From Pseudarthrobacter sp. NIBRBAC000502772 (lineage in GTDB: Bacteria; Actinomycetota; Actinomycetes; Actinomycetales; Micrococcaceae), in assembly GCF_006517235.1 (NCBI RefSeq), contig NZ_CP041188.1:1984001-2048000 (forward strand): DNA of 64,000 nt. The letters run 5' to 3'. Below the pieces are notes generated by a model, which worked only from the letters and a program-made list of their open reading frames with translations, was not told the origin of the DNA and made no database searches. The number at the start of each line of letters is the position of its first letter. The stretch's first letter is position 1. Made by a program: the position numbers and the translations under genes. This document shows, one piece after another, positions 1 to 7,972 of the stretch.

Positions 1-2
1 AT

Positions 3-311
3 TGGCTGTATCTGGCCGCACTCCTGGTGCCTGACGCCGTGCTCCTGGTGCTGACGCTCTCCTACTTCCGGGGCCATCCGGACCTGCCAGTGAGCCGTGT
101 GGGAAAAGTCCGCACCGGACTCCTGCTCCTGGGCACACCCTTGCTGGTCATGTCGCGATTGGACACCCCGATTGCCGGGCCGCTGTACATTGCAGCCTGG
201 ATCGTGCTGGGACTTGGGCTCACCGGCCACTGGATCGCCGCGTACAACTATTTCTGGGCCATTCTGCGGAAGGGCCGTCAGCAGTCCCATCACGACGGCG
301 GCACCGCCTGA
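3..311 (+). CDS. CDP-alcohol phosphatidyltransferase family protein, C-terminal part (5' end outside window)
   Basis: The frame is open from the left edge of the window to TGA at 309-311, so this is the tail of a larger gene. The visible 100 or so residues hold about three hydrophobic segments. The stretch VSRVGKVRT followed by a hydrophobic helix resembles the conserved GKxxT region of PgsA-like CDP-alcohol phosphatidyltransferases, as does the closing AAYNYFWAILRKG. Such enzymes move a phosphatidyl group from CDP-diacylglycerol to an alcohol in the membrane. The catalytic DG(x)2AR(x)8G(x)3D motif would lie upstream and cannot be seen, so the family call is inferred from the tail only. Its stop overlaps the next ATG by one base, which suggests a shared mRNA. 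Confidence 0.6.
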   Translation, partial: WLYLAALLVPDAVLLVLTLSYFRGHPDLPVSRVGKVRTGLLLLGTPLLVMSRLDTPIAGPLYIAAWIVLGLGLTGHWIAAYNYFWAILRKGRQQSHHDGGTA

Positions 312-1219
312 TGGTATGGGTGGCGGTCCTGCTGGCGGTGCTTGGCGCATTCTGCCTTGCCCTGGGTGCGCAGAAGCAGGGGAGCGCCGTCAAAGCCGAC
401 ACCGGCGGGCTGGCGCTGAGTTCAAACGGCTTCCTCCGCCTGCTCCGCAATCCGCGCTGGGTGGTGGGACTTCTCCTGCTGTGCCTCGGGATGGGAATGA
501 ACGCGGTGGCCCTGGTCTCCGCGCCGCTGACGGTGGTGCAGCCGATCGGCGCCATTGCGCTGGTCATTACCACCGTGGTGAACGCCCGCGACCAGGACAT
601 CACCATCAACCGGGCCACCATGGTGTCCATCGCGGCCTGCGTGACAGGTTCCGCACTCTTTGTCCTGCTCGCCGTCAACGTGACGCAGGAGAACCACCAT
701 GTGAGCCAGGAGGACGAGCTCACTATCGTGCTGCTGCTGGCACTGGCCGTCGGCTTGTTCGGCACCCTGGCGGTCATGTTCCGGCACCGGATGAGCGCGT
801 TTGTCTACATCCTCGGCGCCGGCGTCCTGTTCGGCTTTGTCGCGGTGCTGACGCGCATCATCGGCAAGCACCTGCTGGACCCCAACGGGCTGGCGCTGCT
901 CAATGTCCAGTGGTATTCGGTGGTGGCCATCGCGGCGGCCGGCGGCCTGGGTTCCTGGTTTGTGCAGAGCGCCTACTCGGGCGGCCCGCCGGACCTTGTC
1001 ATCGCCGGGCTGACGGTCATCGACCCGATCGTGGGCATCGCCATCGGCATCGTGATCCTGGGCGAGCTGCGCCCGGACGTCCACGCCGTGATGGCGATTG
1101 CCATGGCTACGGCTGCTTCCCTTGCTATCGTGGGGGTGATCGCCCTTTCCAGGCACCATCCCGAGGTCACCAAGCGCAGGAAAGATGCGCGGAAGGCGGC
1201 GGGCAGGGCGTCCCACTAG
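311..1219 (+). CDS. DMT/NIPA-like multi-TM transporter
   Basis: A 302-residue integral membrane protein with about nine or ten hydrophobic helices spread over the whole length and a basic C-terminal tail (KRRKDARKAAGR). The helix pattern and the phrase ALVSAPLTVVQPIGA near residue 75 fit the drug/metabolite transporter superfamily, closest to NIPA/EamA-type proteins. The substrate cannot be told from sequence. The ATG overlaps the TGA of the preceding phosphatidyltransferase, so the two are probably translationally coupled. Position beside a glycosyltransferase suggests a cell-envelope role, but that is only inference. Confidence 0.75.
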   Translation: MVWVAVLLAVLGAFCLALGAQKQGSAVKADTGGLALSSNGFLRLLRNPRWVVGLLLLCLGMGMNAVALVSAPLTVVQPIGAIALVITTVVNARDQDITINRATMVSIAACVTGSALFVLLAVNVTQENHHVSQEDELTIVLLLALAVGLFGTLAVMFRHRMSAFVYILGAGVLFGFVAVLTRIIGKHLLDPNGLALLNVQWYSVVAIAAAGGLGSWFVQSAYSGGPPDLVIAGLTVIDPIVGIAIGIVILGELRPDVHAVMAIAMATAASLAIVGVIALSRHHPEVTKRRKDARKAAGRASH

Positions 1220-1344
1220 CTTGTTACCCAACTCGCGCACTTTCATGACCAGCCGATTTCAAGAGGCCCCGCGCTACTGTGCCGGCGGCCAACCGGTGCG
1301 GCCAGCGACAGCTGCCCGTGCCGTGACCTTCAGGAGCTCTTCAC

Positions 1345-2541
1345 GTGACAACGCCCTCTGACCAGCCTCCCCTGACCATCCTGATCGCCGCGGATACGTA
1401 TCCGCCCCACATCAACGGGGCCGCACAGTTCAGCTACCGTCTGGCCAACGGCATGAGCGGACGCGGCCACAACGTGCATGTGCTGGCTTGCCGGGCGGAC
1501 GACGGCGCGAGCTTCACCGAGTTCCGCTCCGAGGCCACCGTGCACCGGCTCCGTTCCCACGGGGTCTTCACCCACGAGTACTTCCGTATCTGCTTCCCCT
1601 GGGAAATCAAGAAGGAGATCGGCCTCCTTTTCGATCGGATCAAGCCCGATGTGGTGCACATCCAAAGCCACTACATGATCGGCGAGCACGTCCTCTACGA
1701 AGCGGCGAAGCGGGGCATAAGGATCGTGGCCACCAACCACTTCATGCCCGAGAACCTGAACCCGTTCCTGCCGTTCCCGCAGTGGTTCAAGAACATCATC
1801 GGCAAGATCTCCTGGAAGGACATGGGCAAGGTCATGGGCCAGGCCGACGTCGTCACCACGCCCACACCCCTGGCCGCCAAGGCCATGCACCAGCACGCTT
1901 TCCTGCACAAGGTACTGCCACTCTCCAACGGCATTGACTCCGCAGCCTATGAGCTGCAGCCCGGCGAAGTGATCGAACCGCACGCCCACCCAACAGTGGT
2001 GTTTGTGGGGCGGCTGGCCGAGGAAAAGCATGTGGACGTGCTCATCAATGCCGTGTCCAAGACGCCCACAGAGCTCAACGTCCACCTGGAAATTGTGGGC
2101 GGCGGCGAAGTTCGCGCCGCACTTGAAGCGCAGGCGGAACGGCTCGGACTGGGGGAGCGGGTGAAATTCCTGGGACTGGCCAGCGATGAGGACCTCCGGG
2201 AGGCCTACATCAAGGCGGATCTGTTCTGCATGCCGGGGACCGCCGAGCTTCAGTCCCTGGTGACCCTTGAGGCGATGTCTGCCTCCACGCCCGTCCTGTT
2301 GGCTAATGCCATGGCCCTGCCGCACCTGGTGCGCGACGGCGAGAACGGCTACCTGTTCACACCCAACGACAGCGACGACCTCGCAGCCAAGATCACGCGG
2401 ATCCTCCAGCTGCCAGCCGGGGAGCGGGCGGCAATGGGCCAGGCCAGCAGGCGGATGGTGGAACCGCACAGCATCGAGGGCACGCTGCAGACTTTCGAGG
2501 ACCTCTACCGGGGTGCAAGCTACGACGACAAAGCCCTCTGA
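1345..2541 (+). CDS. GT4-family glycosyltransferase (GT-B fold)
   Basis: A 398-residue soluble glycosyltransferase. The N-terminal acceptor half begins with ADTYPPHINGAAQFSYRLA, the usual start of GT4 retaining enzymes. The C-terminal nucleotide-sugar half has VVFVGRLAEEKHVDVLI (residues about 215-232) and the E-x7-E region around LVTLEAMSASTPVL (about 305-318). Relatives include PimB/MgtA-type alpha-mannosyltransferases, which modify phosphatidylinositol or diacylglycerol; the lipid-synthesis gene at the left edge makes that plausible, but the acceptor is not shown. The start is GTG, chosen because CAGGAG lies about 9 bases upstream. Confidence 0.8.
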   Translation: MTTPSDQPPLTILIAADTYPPHINGAAQFSYRLANGMSGRGHNVHVLACRADDGASFTEFRSEATVHRLRSHGVFTHEYFRICFPWEIKKEIGLLFDRIKPDVVHIQSHYMIGEHVLYEAAKRGIRIVATNHFMPENLNPFLPFPQWFKNIIGKISWKDMGKVMGQADVVTTPTPLAAKAMHQHAFLHKVLPLSNGIDSAAYELQPGEVIEPHAHPTVVFVGRLAEEKHVDVLINAVSKTPTELNVHLEIVGGGEVRAALEAQAERLGLGERVKFLGLASDEDLREAYIKADLFCMPGTAELQSLVTLEAMSASTPVLLANAMALPHLVRDGENGYLFTPNDSDDLAAKITRILQLPAGERAAMGQASRRMVEPHSIEGTLQTFEDLYRGASYDDKAL

Positions 2542-2622
2542 CAGCGGTCCCGCAGGGGCCCGCTCCAGCCTGCCAGGCCCCGGCGCCCTGACTGCGTGGT
2601 CCTGATGCCCGCTACTGTTTGC

Positions 2623-2628
2623 TAGAGT
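2623..2628 (+). promoter_or_regulatory. Probable -10 box of the tRNA gene
   Basis: TAGAGT matches the sigma-A type -10 pattern TAnnnT and lies 53 bases before the tRNA 5' end. The -35 region about 17 bases upstream (TCCTGA) is weak. Placed on pattern alone. Confidence 0.35.
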
Positions 2629-2681
2629 GTTTTTGCCCTGCTGAAGCCGAAGTCCTCCGCGGACCACGCCGGCAAGGGCGG

Positions 2682-2758
2682 GGGGCTATAGCTCAGCTGG
2701 TTAGAGCGCGGGACTCATAATCCTAAGGTCCTCGGTTCAAGTCCGAGTAGCCCTACCA
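2682..2758 (+). tRNA. tRNA with CAU anticodon (tRNA-Ile2 or elongator tRNA-Met)
   Basis: A full 77-base cloverleaf with encoded CCA. Acceptor arms are 2682-2688 and 2748-2754, D stem 2691-2694/2704-2707, anticodon loop 2714-2720 with CAT at 2716-2718, T arm 2731-2747 with TTCAAGT loop, discriminator A. It lacks the three GC pairs of an initiator tRNA, so it is not tRNA-fMet. A CAU anticodon can belong to elongator Met or to Ile2 (C modified to lysidine); I lean towards Ile2 but sequence alone does not decide. The acceptor opens with a G-U pair, and the anticodon stem has a C-A mismatch at 27-43 and a G-U at 28-42. Confidence 0.93.
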
Positions 2759-2764
2759 TGTGAA

Positions 2765-2800
2765 TGCCCTCCGGTCTGCGTTCCCGCAAACCGGAGGGCA
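2765..2800. terminator. Hairpin terminator between tRNA and helicase gene
   Basis: An 11-bp perfect stem (TGCCCTCCGGT at 2765-2775 with its complement at 2790-2800), extended by TGCG/CGCA, sits just after the tRNA and before the stop of the convergent helicase gene. There is no clear T-run on the plus side. Likely serves both directions. Confidence 0.65.
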
Positions 2801-2820
2801 ATGGTGTCTCACAAGGATGC

Positions 2821-5595
2821 CTAGTCAAGTATGGCCGTGGCGAGCCTTTGGCGGATCACGTGTTCTTCGCCGCTCCCCGTGGTTGGTAGCCGCAGGAGCG
2901 GAACGCCGTGCGCGACGCAGATCGCGTCCTTGTAGCTGTCCCGGACTAGTTGCAAAGGATCAGCCTCGTGGAAGGCAAAACCGTCAACTTCCACAGCGAG
3001 GACCGGCACATTGGTGATGCGGTTGTAAACGACGAAGTCCACCGTGGCGCGGTTGCGCACGTAGGCCATCTGCTGGGCCGTGAGCCTCGACAGATCGGGG
3101 AGCAGATTCCGCAAAACGACCTGCTGAGCAACGGCCAAATCCGTGTAGGTTGCCTCGGCAAGAATTTCGAGGAGCAGCGTCCACACGATGTTTTCGGAAG
3201 CGAACTTGGACGTGTTCTGAAGGCGGGCAGCCAAGGGCCTGAGCACCGCTGAGTACTCCTTGTAGAGGAGATCGAAGACGGACACGACTGCGCTGTCGAA
3301 CACGCCGTGCTCGGGATCCTGGTATTGGATGAACTGGACCAGATCGCGGAGATGACGGCTGGCCGGCAGCATGTCGTAATTCGTCACCAAAATAAACCGT
3401 TTGACCGCCCGGGATACCGCCACGTTGACCAGCTGCGGGTTATCCACAAATTCAACCCCGAAACGTCCGTTTTTGGTCTCGTCCAGGACCGTGCTCATGA
3501 TGATGACTTCCTTCTCGCGGCCCTGGAATTTGTGGACCGTGTCAGCCTGGATGGTGTTGACGAGGGCTTCCGCCACTTTGTCCACCTGCAGACGGTACGG
3601 GGTGACCACACCTATGTCTTCAGGCCGCGTGTCTGAGCAGAATTCCTGGAGGACTTCCTCTGCAATCAGGTCCGCCTCCCTCTGGTTGGTGCGACCGCCC
3701 ACGTGCTGCCGCATGTGGTTTCCCTGGACAGTGCGTACCACGACGAGCGCCTTATTTGCCGGGTCGCTGATGGTGTAGGGGACGAGTTGGCCGCCGTAAA
3801 ACTTCTTGTTGCAGAAGTCGATGATGGCAGGGTCACAGCGGTAGTGCTCCCGGAGCATTGTGCGGGGGAGGCCGGTGTCGAAGCGCTCGATGATTGAGGA
3901 CAGGATGCTGTGCCGCTCATAGTCGTAACTGGGCGCAGGTGCTGGCCGGGCACGTTCTGCTGCATCCTCATTGGGAATGTGTGGGAGCTGCTGCAGGTCG
4001 CCCACCACGATGACGTTCCGTGCGCAGGAAAGAGCCAGGCCCGCGACCAGCAGGTCCACCTGGGACGCTTCGTCAATGATCAGGTAGTCCAGCAGGAAGC
4101 CAGCCGGGATGCTTCGCCGTAGCGAGTGGCAGGTACTCAAAATCACTGGGTAGTCGTTGGCAAAATTCTTGAAGTCCCGGCGATAGGTGTTCTCCGAATA
4201 ACCTTGCGACCGGCCACCGGCATAGCGCTGGTGCAGGCTTGCGTCCAGCGCTTGCCGTGACAAGTTCCTCAATTCGTCTTCGAGACCGGGAGTGTGGTTC
4301 TGATCGAGCTGTGCTTCCGCTTGCCCGATCTGCTGTTCCAACTCCGCAATTTTGCTGTCGTAGAAGGCAGCTTGGAGGCGCAGGACTACATCGGTGCTGT
4401 AGGGATCGATGTGCTTTGTGGATCCATATCGGAATCGACCCTTAAAACGTCGAAAGAATCTCTTGAAGGGACTTTCATCGGCTGGAACTGACGCTGTCTC
4501 GGCGAGGAATTCGAGGATACGGCCCGACGGTCGCTGCAGGATCGTCAAGGCTGGCAGTGGCGGCAGATTATGGCTGTCGACGTGGTGGCGGAAGTGACGC
4601 CGCTCGAGTTTGTAGGCGGCCACCTCCTGCCGCCGAATCGCCAGCTCCCTGGTCAGCACCTGCAGGTGCTCGAGTCGCTCGTCGAGGTCCGAAATCCGTC
4701 CGGCTGCCGGCATGGACACAGCTGAGCTGCCGGCGTGGCGCTGCACCTCGACATTCTCGGCGTGTCGTCCCGCGAAGAACTTACGTCTCACGTCGCTGCG
4801 CCCCAGGTCTGCAACGATATGACCGAGCCCTTCCCGTGCAAGCTTGTCGCGGACGTTTTCCACCGCAGCATTGTTGGAAGACGCAATGCCCACAGTCTTT
4901 CCCGGGGTGTGGATGATGTTGGCAACCAGGCTGAGTATTGTTTCCGTCTTACCTGTTCCGGGAGGCCCGTCGATGACGGAGATACGGTGGGTGAGGCCTT
5001 TTCTGAGGGCTTCGCGTTGGCTGAGGTTTGATGAGAACGGGAAGATCAGTTCGTCCACGTCGGCGGACGTATCCACAGCCTCCCCGCGAAGATACAGATC
5101 GAGGACGCTCCCCTGGGGAACCGTCTTGAACTGCTGGTAGAGCGGGCCCAAGGGATCGTTCTTTTTTAGATGGTTAACGACGTCTTGCCAGTAGTTGAGG
5201 ACTTCGTACGCTTCGGTTGGGAGCTCAGTGGCCTGGATGATGCTGAACTCATCCTGCCCACACGTTTGATAGCTCTCGCGTTCGCCAGATGTTGTGAAAA
5301 CCCGCCACCACGTCTGGTCAGGACCGTCGAAACGCCAGACTTCCGTCACCCCCTGCACGAACTGGCTTCGGATGCTGACGCGGTCCCTGTTCCCTAGGAG
5401 TTGCCTGACCGGGTTGCTCAGAATCAGTACTCTCTGGGCCGAGTACCTGTACTTCCTCGGCCCGTTGACCGGTTGGAAAGTTACGTAGGTGAAGTCTGCG
5501 CCCGCAACGTATTCCAAGACTTCGGAGGTCTTGTCGTCAAAAACTGACTTATCCGGGCGCCGGATGAGGACCGCCTCGCGGCGCGGGTCAGTCAT
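2821..5595 (-). CDS. SF1 DNA/RNA helicase (Dna2/Upf1-like) with C-terminal nuclease-like domain
   Basis: A 924-residue protein. Helicase motifs in order: Q-like FPFSSNLSQREAL (about 186-198), Walker A GPPGTGKT (210-217), a long insertion with coiled-coil character (about 300-440), Walker B LIIDEASQ (505-512), motif III GDLQQLPH (532-539), motif IV REHYRCDP (582-589), motif V VHKFQGREKEVII (687-699) and motif VI VNVAVSRA (723-730). The last 75 residues read DFVVYNR...AVEVDGFAFHE...RDSYKDAI...LLRL, a D-ExD-K arrangement like DUF2726/Vsr-type PD-(D/E)xK nucleases. Start ATG 5595 has GGGGG upstream; an in-frame TTG exists at 5688. Base composition is visibly less GC-rich than the neighbours and it stands alone beside a tRNA, suggesting lateral gain. 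A role in phage or plasmid defence or in DNA repair is inference. Confidence 0.85.
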   Translation of the reverse strand: MTDPRREAVLIRRPDKSVFDDKTSEVLEYVAGADFTYVTFQPVNGPRKYRYSAQRVLILSNPVRQLLGNRDRVSIRSQFVQGVTEVWRFDGPDQTWWRVFTTSGERESYQTCGQDEFSIIQATELPTEAYEVLNYWQDVVNHLKKNDPLGPLYQQFKTVPQGSVLDLYLRGEAVDTSADVDELIFPFSSNLSQREALRKGLTHRISVIDGPPGTGKTETILSLVANIIHTPGKTVGIASSNNAAVENVRDKLAREGLGHIVADLGRSDVRRKFFAGRHAENVEVQRHAGSSAVSMPAAGRISDLDERLEHLQVLTRELAIRRQEVAAYKLERRHFRHHVDSHNLPPLPALTILQRPSGRILEFLAETASVPADESPFKRFFRRFKGRFRYGSTKHIDPYSTDVVLRLQAAFYDSKIAELEQQIGQAEAQLDQNHTPGLEDELRNLSRQALDASLHQRYAGGRSQGYSENTYRRDFKNFANDYPVILSTCHSLRRSIPAGFLLDYLIIDEASQVDLLVAGLALSCARNVIVVGDLQQLPHIPNEDAAERARPAPAPSYDYERHSILSSIIERFDTGLPRTMLREHYRCDPAIIDFCNKKFYGGQLVPYTISDPANKALVVVRTVQGNHMRQHVGGRTNQREADLIAEEVLQEFCSDTRPEDIGVVTPYRLQVDKVAEALVNTIQADTVHKFQGREKEVIIMSTVLDETKNGRFGVEFVDNPQLVNVAVSRAVKRFILVTNYDMLPASRHLRDLVQFIQYQDPEHGVFDSAVVSVFDLLYKEYSAVLRPLAARLQNTSKFASENIVWTLLLEILAEATYTDLAVAQQVVLRNLLPDLSRLTAQQMAYVRNRATVDFVVYNRITNVPVLAVEVDGFAFHEADPLQLVRDSYKDAICVAHGVPLLRLPTTGSGEEHVIRQRLATAILD

Positions 5596-5731
5596 TTCAA
5601 TCCCCCAAGTAAAAGATGCAACATCCTTGCACCCGACGGTAGCGAAGTTCGCTGCACTGTTCGACTGCCGCGGCGTTAGGAGGTCCAAATTCCTTCCATC
5701 GCCACCGTTGCAGAGGGTAAGGCCGATGCGG

Positions 5732-5753
5732 TAAGTTACTCACCAGTAACTTA
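5732..5753. promoter_or_regulatory. Palindromic operator upstream of acyl-CoA dehydrogenase
   Basis: TAAGTTACT and AGTAACTTA form a perfect 9-bp inverted repeat around CACC, 67 bases before the acyl-CoA dehydrogenase start. The size and spacing are typical of a dimeric TetR-type repressor site, and such repressors often control fatty-acid or acyl-CoA genes. No regulator gene lies next to it. Confidence 0.6.
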
Positions 5754-5819
5754 ATGAACTTCCGGGGATATTCACGCCTTGGAGCCGTCCGTCAGCACTG
5801 ATCCCTAGCGAGGAACGCC

Positions 5820-7010
5820 ATGTCCAAGAAATCCGTTGACATCAACAACCTTCCGTACGCCGACGGCGACTTCTTCGCCTTCGAGCAGCTTCTCACCGCC
5901 AAGGAGCAGGACCGGCTCGCCGAGATCCGGGGCTTCCTGGCCCGCGAAGTCCGGCCCATTGCCGTGGACTGCTGGAACCGCGGCGAGTTCCCCATGGAAC
6001 TCATTCCCAAGCTGGCCGAGATCGACCTGGTGAGCCCTGTGCGGCGCCAGGGCTACTCCAACCTGTTTGCCGGCCTGGTCCACGCCGAGGCAACGCGCGC
6101 CGATACCTCCATCGCTACCTTCATGGGCGTGCACGACGGACTGTTTACCGGCTCCATCGAAGCCCTGGCCTCCCAGGAACAGCAGGACGCCTGGCTCCCG
6201 GATATCTACTCGCTGAAGAAGATTGGCGCGTTCGGGCTCACCGAACCGCTGGGCGGATCCGACGTGGCCGGCGGCACGCGCACCACGGCACAGCGCGACG
6301 GCGACACCTGGATCCTCAATGGCGCCAAGCGCTGGATCGGCAACGCTACCTTCTCGGATTGGGTGGTGGTCTACGCCCGGGACCTCGCCGACAACCAGGT
6401 CAAGGGTTTCCTCGTGGATACGGCGCTGCCCGGCTTCAGCGCCACCAAGATTGAAAACAAGATCTCCCTTCGGACCGTACAGAACGCGGACATCGTCCTC
6501 GAGAACGTGGTGGTTCCGGACTTCTTCAAGCTGGCGGGCGCCAACAGCTTCCGCGACACGAACAAGGTCCTGAAGGTCACGAGGCTGTCCGTCGGCTGGC
6601 AGGCAGTCGGACAGCAGCTGGCAGCCTTTGACGTGGCCCGCCGCTATGCCGTGGAACGCCACCAGTTCGGCCGCCCGCTGGCATCATTCCAGCTCGTCCA
6701 AAGCCAGCTTGTACAGATCCTCGGGAACGCAGTCAGCTCAATGGGCATGATGGTCCGGCTTTCCCAGCTGGAGGATGCCGGCCAGGCCAAGGATGAACAG
6801 TCCGCCCTGGCCAAGGCATTCACCACCGCCCGGATGCGCGAGAGCGTGGCGATCGGCCGTAGCCTCCTGGGCGGCAACGGCATCGTGACCGACTTCGAGA
6901 TGGCCAAGATCTTTGCCGACGCGGAAGCCATCTACTCGTATGAGGGAACCCACGAGATCAACACCCTCGTGACCGGCCGCGCCATCACCGGGATCTCGGC
7001 GATCGTCTAG
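5820..7010 (+). CDS. Acyl-CoA dehydrogenase, glutaryl-CoA dehydrogenase-like
   Basis: A 396-residue FAD flavoenzyme that would oxidise an acyl-CoA and pass electrons to ETF. Family marks: GAFGLTEPLGGSDVAGGTRT (substrate/FAD region, about 139-158), WILNGAKRWIGNA, and the C-terminal SYEGTHEINTLVTGRAITG, where the Glu at about 375 is the catalytic base. The YEGTH...GRAITGI ending is characteristic of glutaryl-CoA dehydrogenases. However, the Glu/Arg set that defines true decarboxylation of glutaryl-CoA cannot be checked by eye, so the substrate is uncertain. The gene is monocistronic with its own operator-like palindrome at 5732-5753, and ATG follows GCGAGGAACGCC. Confidence 0.85.
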   Translation: MSKKSVDINNLPYADGDFFAFEQLLTAKEQDRLAEIRGFLAREVRPIAVDCWNRGEFPMELIPKLAEIDLVSPVRRQGYSNLFAGLVHAEATRADTSIATFMGVHDGLFTGSIEALASQEQQDAWLPDIYSLKKIGAFGLTEPLGGSDVAGGTRTTAQRDGDTWILNGAKRWIGNATFSDWVVVYARDLADNQVKGFLVDTALPGFSATKIENKISLRTVQNADIVLENVVVPDFFKLAGANSFRDTNKVLKVTRLSVGWQAVGQQLAAFDVARRYAVERHQFGRPLASFQLVQSQLVQILGNAVSSMGMMVRLSQLEDAGQAKDEQSALAKAFTTARMRESVAIGRSLLGGNGIVTDFEMAKIFADAEAIYSYEGTHEINTLVTGRAITGISAIV

Positions 7011-7073
7011 AGCCGTCAGCCGTCAGCCGTCAGCCGTCAGCCGTCAGCCGTCAGCCGTCGGCGCTCGGCGGTC
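7011..7073. repeat. Heptanucleotide tandem repeat (AGCCGTC)n
   Basis: Seven perfect copies of AGCCGTC run from 7011 to 7059, starting on the base after the acyl-CoA dehydrogenase stop. Two degraded copies follow to about 7073, touching the stop of the convergent peptidase gene. It looks like a slippage-prone VNTR between two 3' ends. Confidence 0.9.
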
Positions 7074-7569
7074 AGCGAGTGTCCAGCCCCAGGGGAAGCA
7101 GGATGGACGGGCGGAGGTCGGTGACGAATTCCAGCGGATTGACGTAGGCGTCCCCCTGCCTGACGCCCCAGTGGACGCAGGCAAGAGCGCCGCAGTGCCC
7201 GGGCTGCAGGGTTCCGATGATCTCGCCTTTCGCCACCACAGCCCCGGCCGTGAGCGGGCTTTCGACTGGCTCAAAACTGCTGCGGAGACCGCCCCCGTGA
7301 TCGATGGTGATCACGGGGCGGTCCACCACTACTCCTACGAAACTGACGGTGCCGGACTCCGGCGCGGTGACCGGGACGCCGTCGTGCGTTGCCTCAAGGT
7401 CCACGCCACGGTGCCCGCTCATCCACGGCTTGTCCGGCGGGTCAAAGGCGCGCAGCACCGCGGGCCTGGGGGCGAGCGGCCACTCCCAGGAAGCGCGCGG
7501 GGCTGTATCCGCTGGAGCCGCCGCGGCCGGCAGTAAGAGCACTGCCGCGAGGGCAACTATTGCTTTCAT
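7072..7569 (-). CDS. Secreted M23 (LytM-type) metallopeptidase
   Basis: A 165-residue exported protein. It begins MKAIVALAAVLLLPAAAA, a clear signal peptide with cleavage near residue 20. The peptidase domain follows with HRGVDLEA (Zn-binding HxxxD) and HWGVR (catalytic/Zn HxH-like element), and the gap phrase VTAPESGTVSFVGVV is typical of LytM domains. M23 enzymes cut peptidoglycan cross-bridges or, when degenerate, activate amidases. The final motif shows HWG rather than the usual HxH, so activity is not certain. The open frame extends upstream to 7725, but the signal peptide marks the ATG at 7569 as the start. Confidence 0.8.
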   Translation of the reverse strand: MKAIVALAAVLLLPAAAAPADTAPRASWEWPLAPRPAVLRAFDPPDKPWMSGHRGVDLEATHDGVPVTAPESGTVSFVGVVVDRPVITIDHGGGLRSSFEPVESPLTAGAVVAKGEIIGTLQPGHCGALACVHWGVRQGDAYVNPLEFVTDLRPSILLPLGLDTR

Positions 7570-7972
7570 AAACCCAGCTTTGCGTGCCGGATCCCTCAGC
7601 GGGAGTGCGCACCTTGGCCATGTGGAAAACGCCCGTCGCAGGCCCTCGGGTTGTCCTTCGGCTATTGGCTCCTGTTGTACACTTGATGGAGCAGTTTGCT
7701 GTGCCCTCAACGCTTGCGTCGGCACGCCTCATTCAGGAATGCGGGGGAGCAGCAACTGACTACGCGTATCCAGCCCTCCAAATCTGAAGCCCCGGCTTTG
7801 TATGAGGAGGATTGTGTCTCTTGCGGTCAGGGCCTCGCGGTCCTGATGAGAGTCGCAATGGATGCCAGGAGCACGGCCCGCCTTGGGCCACGCTAATTAA
7901 CCGTCAACTATTGGCAGGGTAAGAGGGCCTGAAAGGCTCTCTCATGAATGACCTGCCGGAAGGAGCGCCGGC
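7570..7972 (+). promoter_or_regulatory. rpsB 5' region with structured leader
   Basis: This 400-base stretch has no convincing gene. Near its end GGCAGG (7913-7918) can pair with CCTGCC (7952-7957), enclosing a 9-bp hairpin with GAA loop (7922-7942). The ribosome-binding GGAAGGAG follows directly before the rpsB ATG. That is the right place for S2 autoregulation. Further upstream AGGAGG at 7805-7810 precedes a 10-codon GTG frame (7814-7846) that overlaps a 16-codon ATG frame (7846-7896); both could be leader peptides or chance. Confidence 0.45.

Noticed and set aside
1330..2667. 445-codon minus-strand frame opposite the glycosyltransferase
   Set aside because: No family resemblance; the plus-strand GT4 enzyme has all motifs.
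2682..5819. Integrative element inserted at the tRNA
   Set aside because: No integrase gene and no second copy of the tRNA 3' end was seen near 5600-5820, so only a single-gene gain is claimed.
7011..7073. CRISPR-like array
   Set aside because: Units are 7 bases with no spacers and there are no cas genes; it is a simple tandem repeat.
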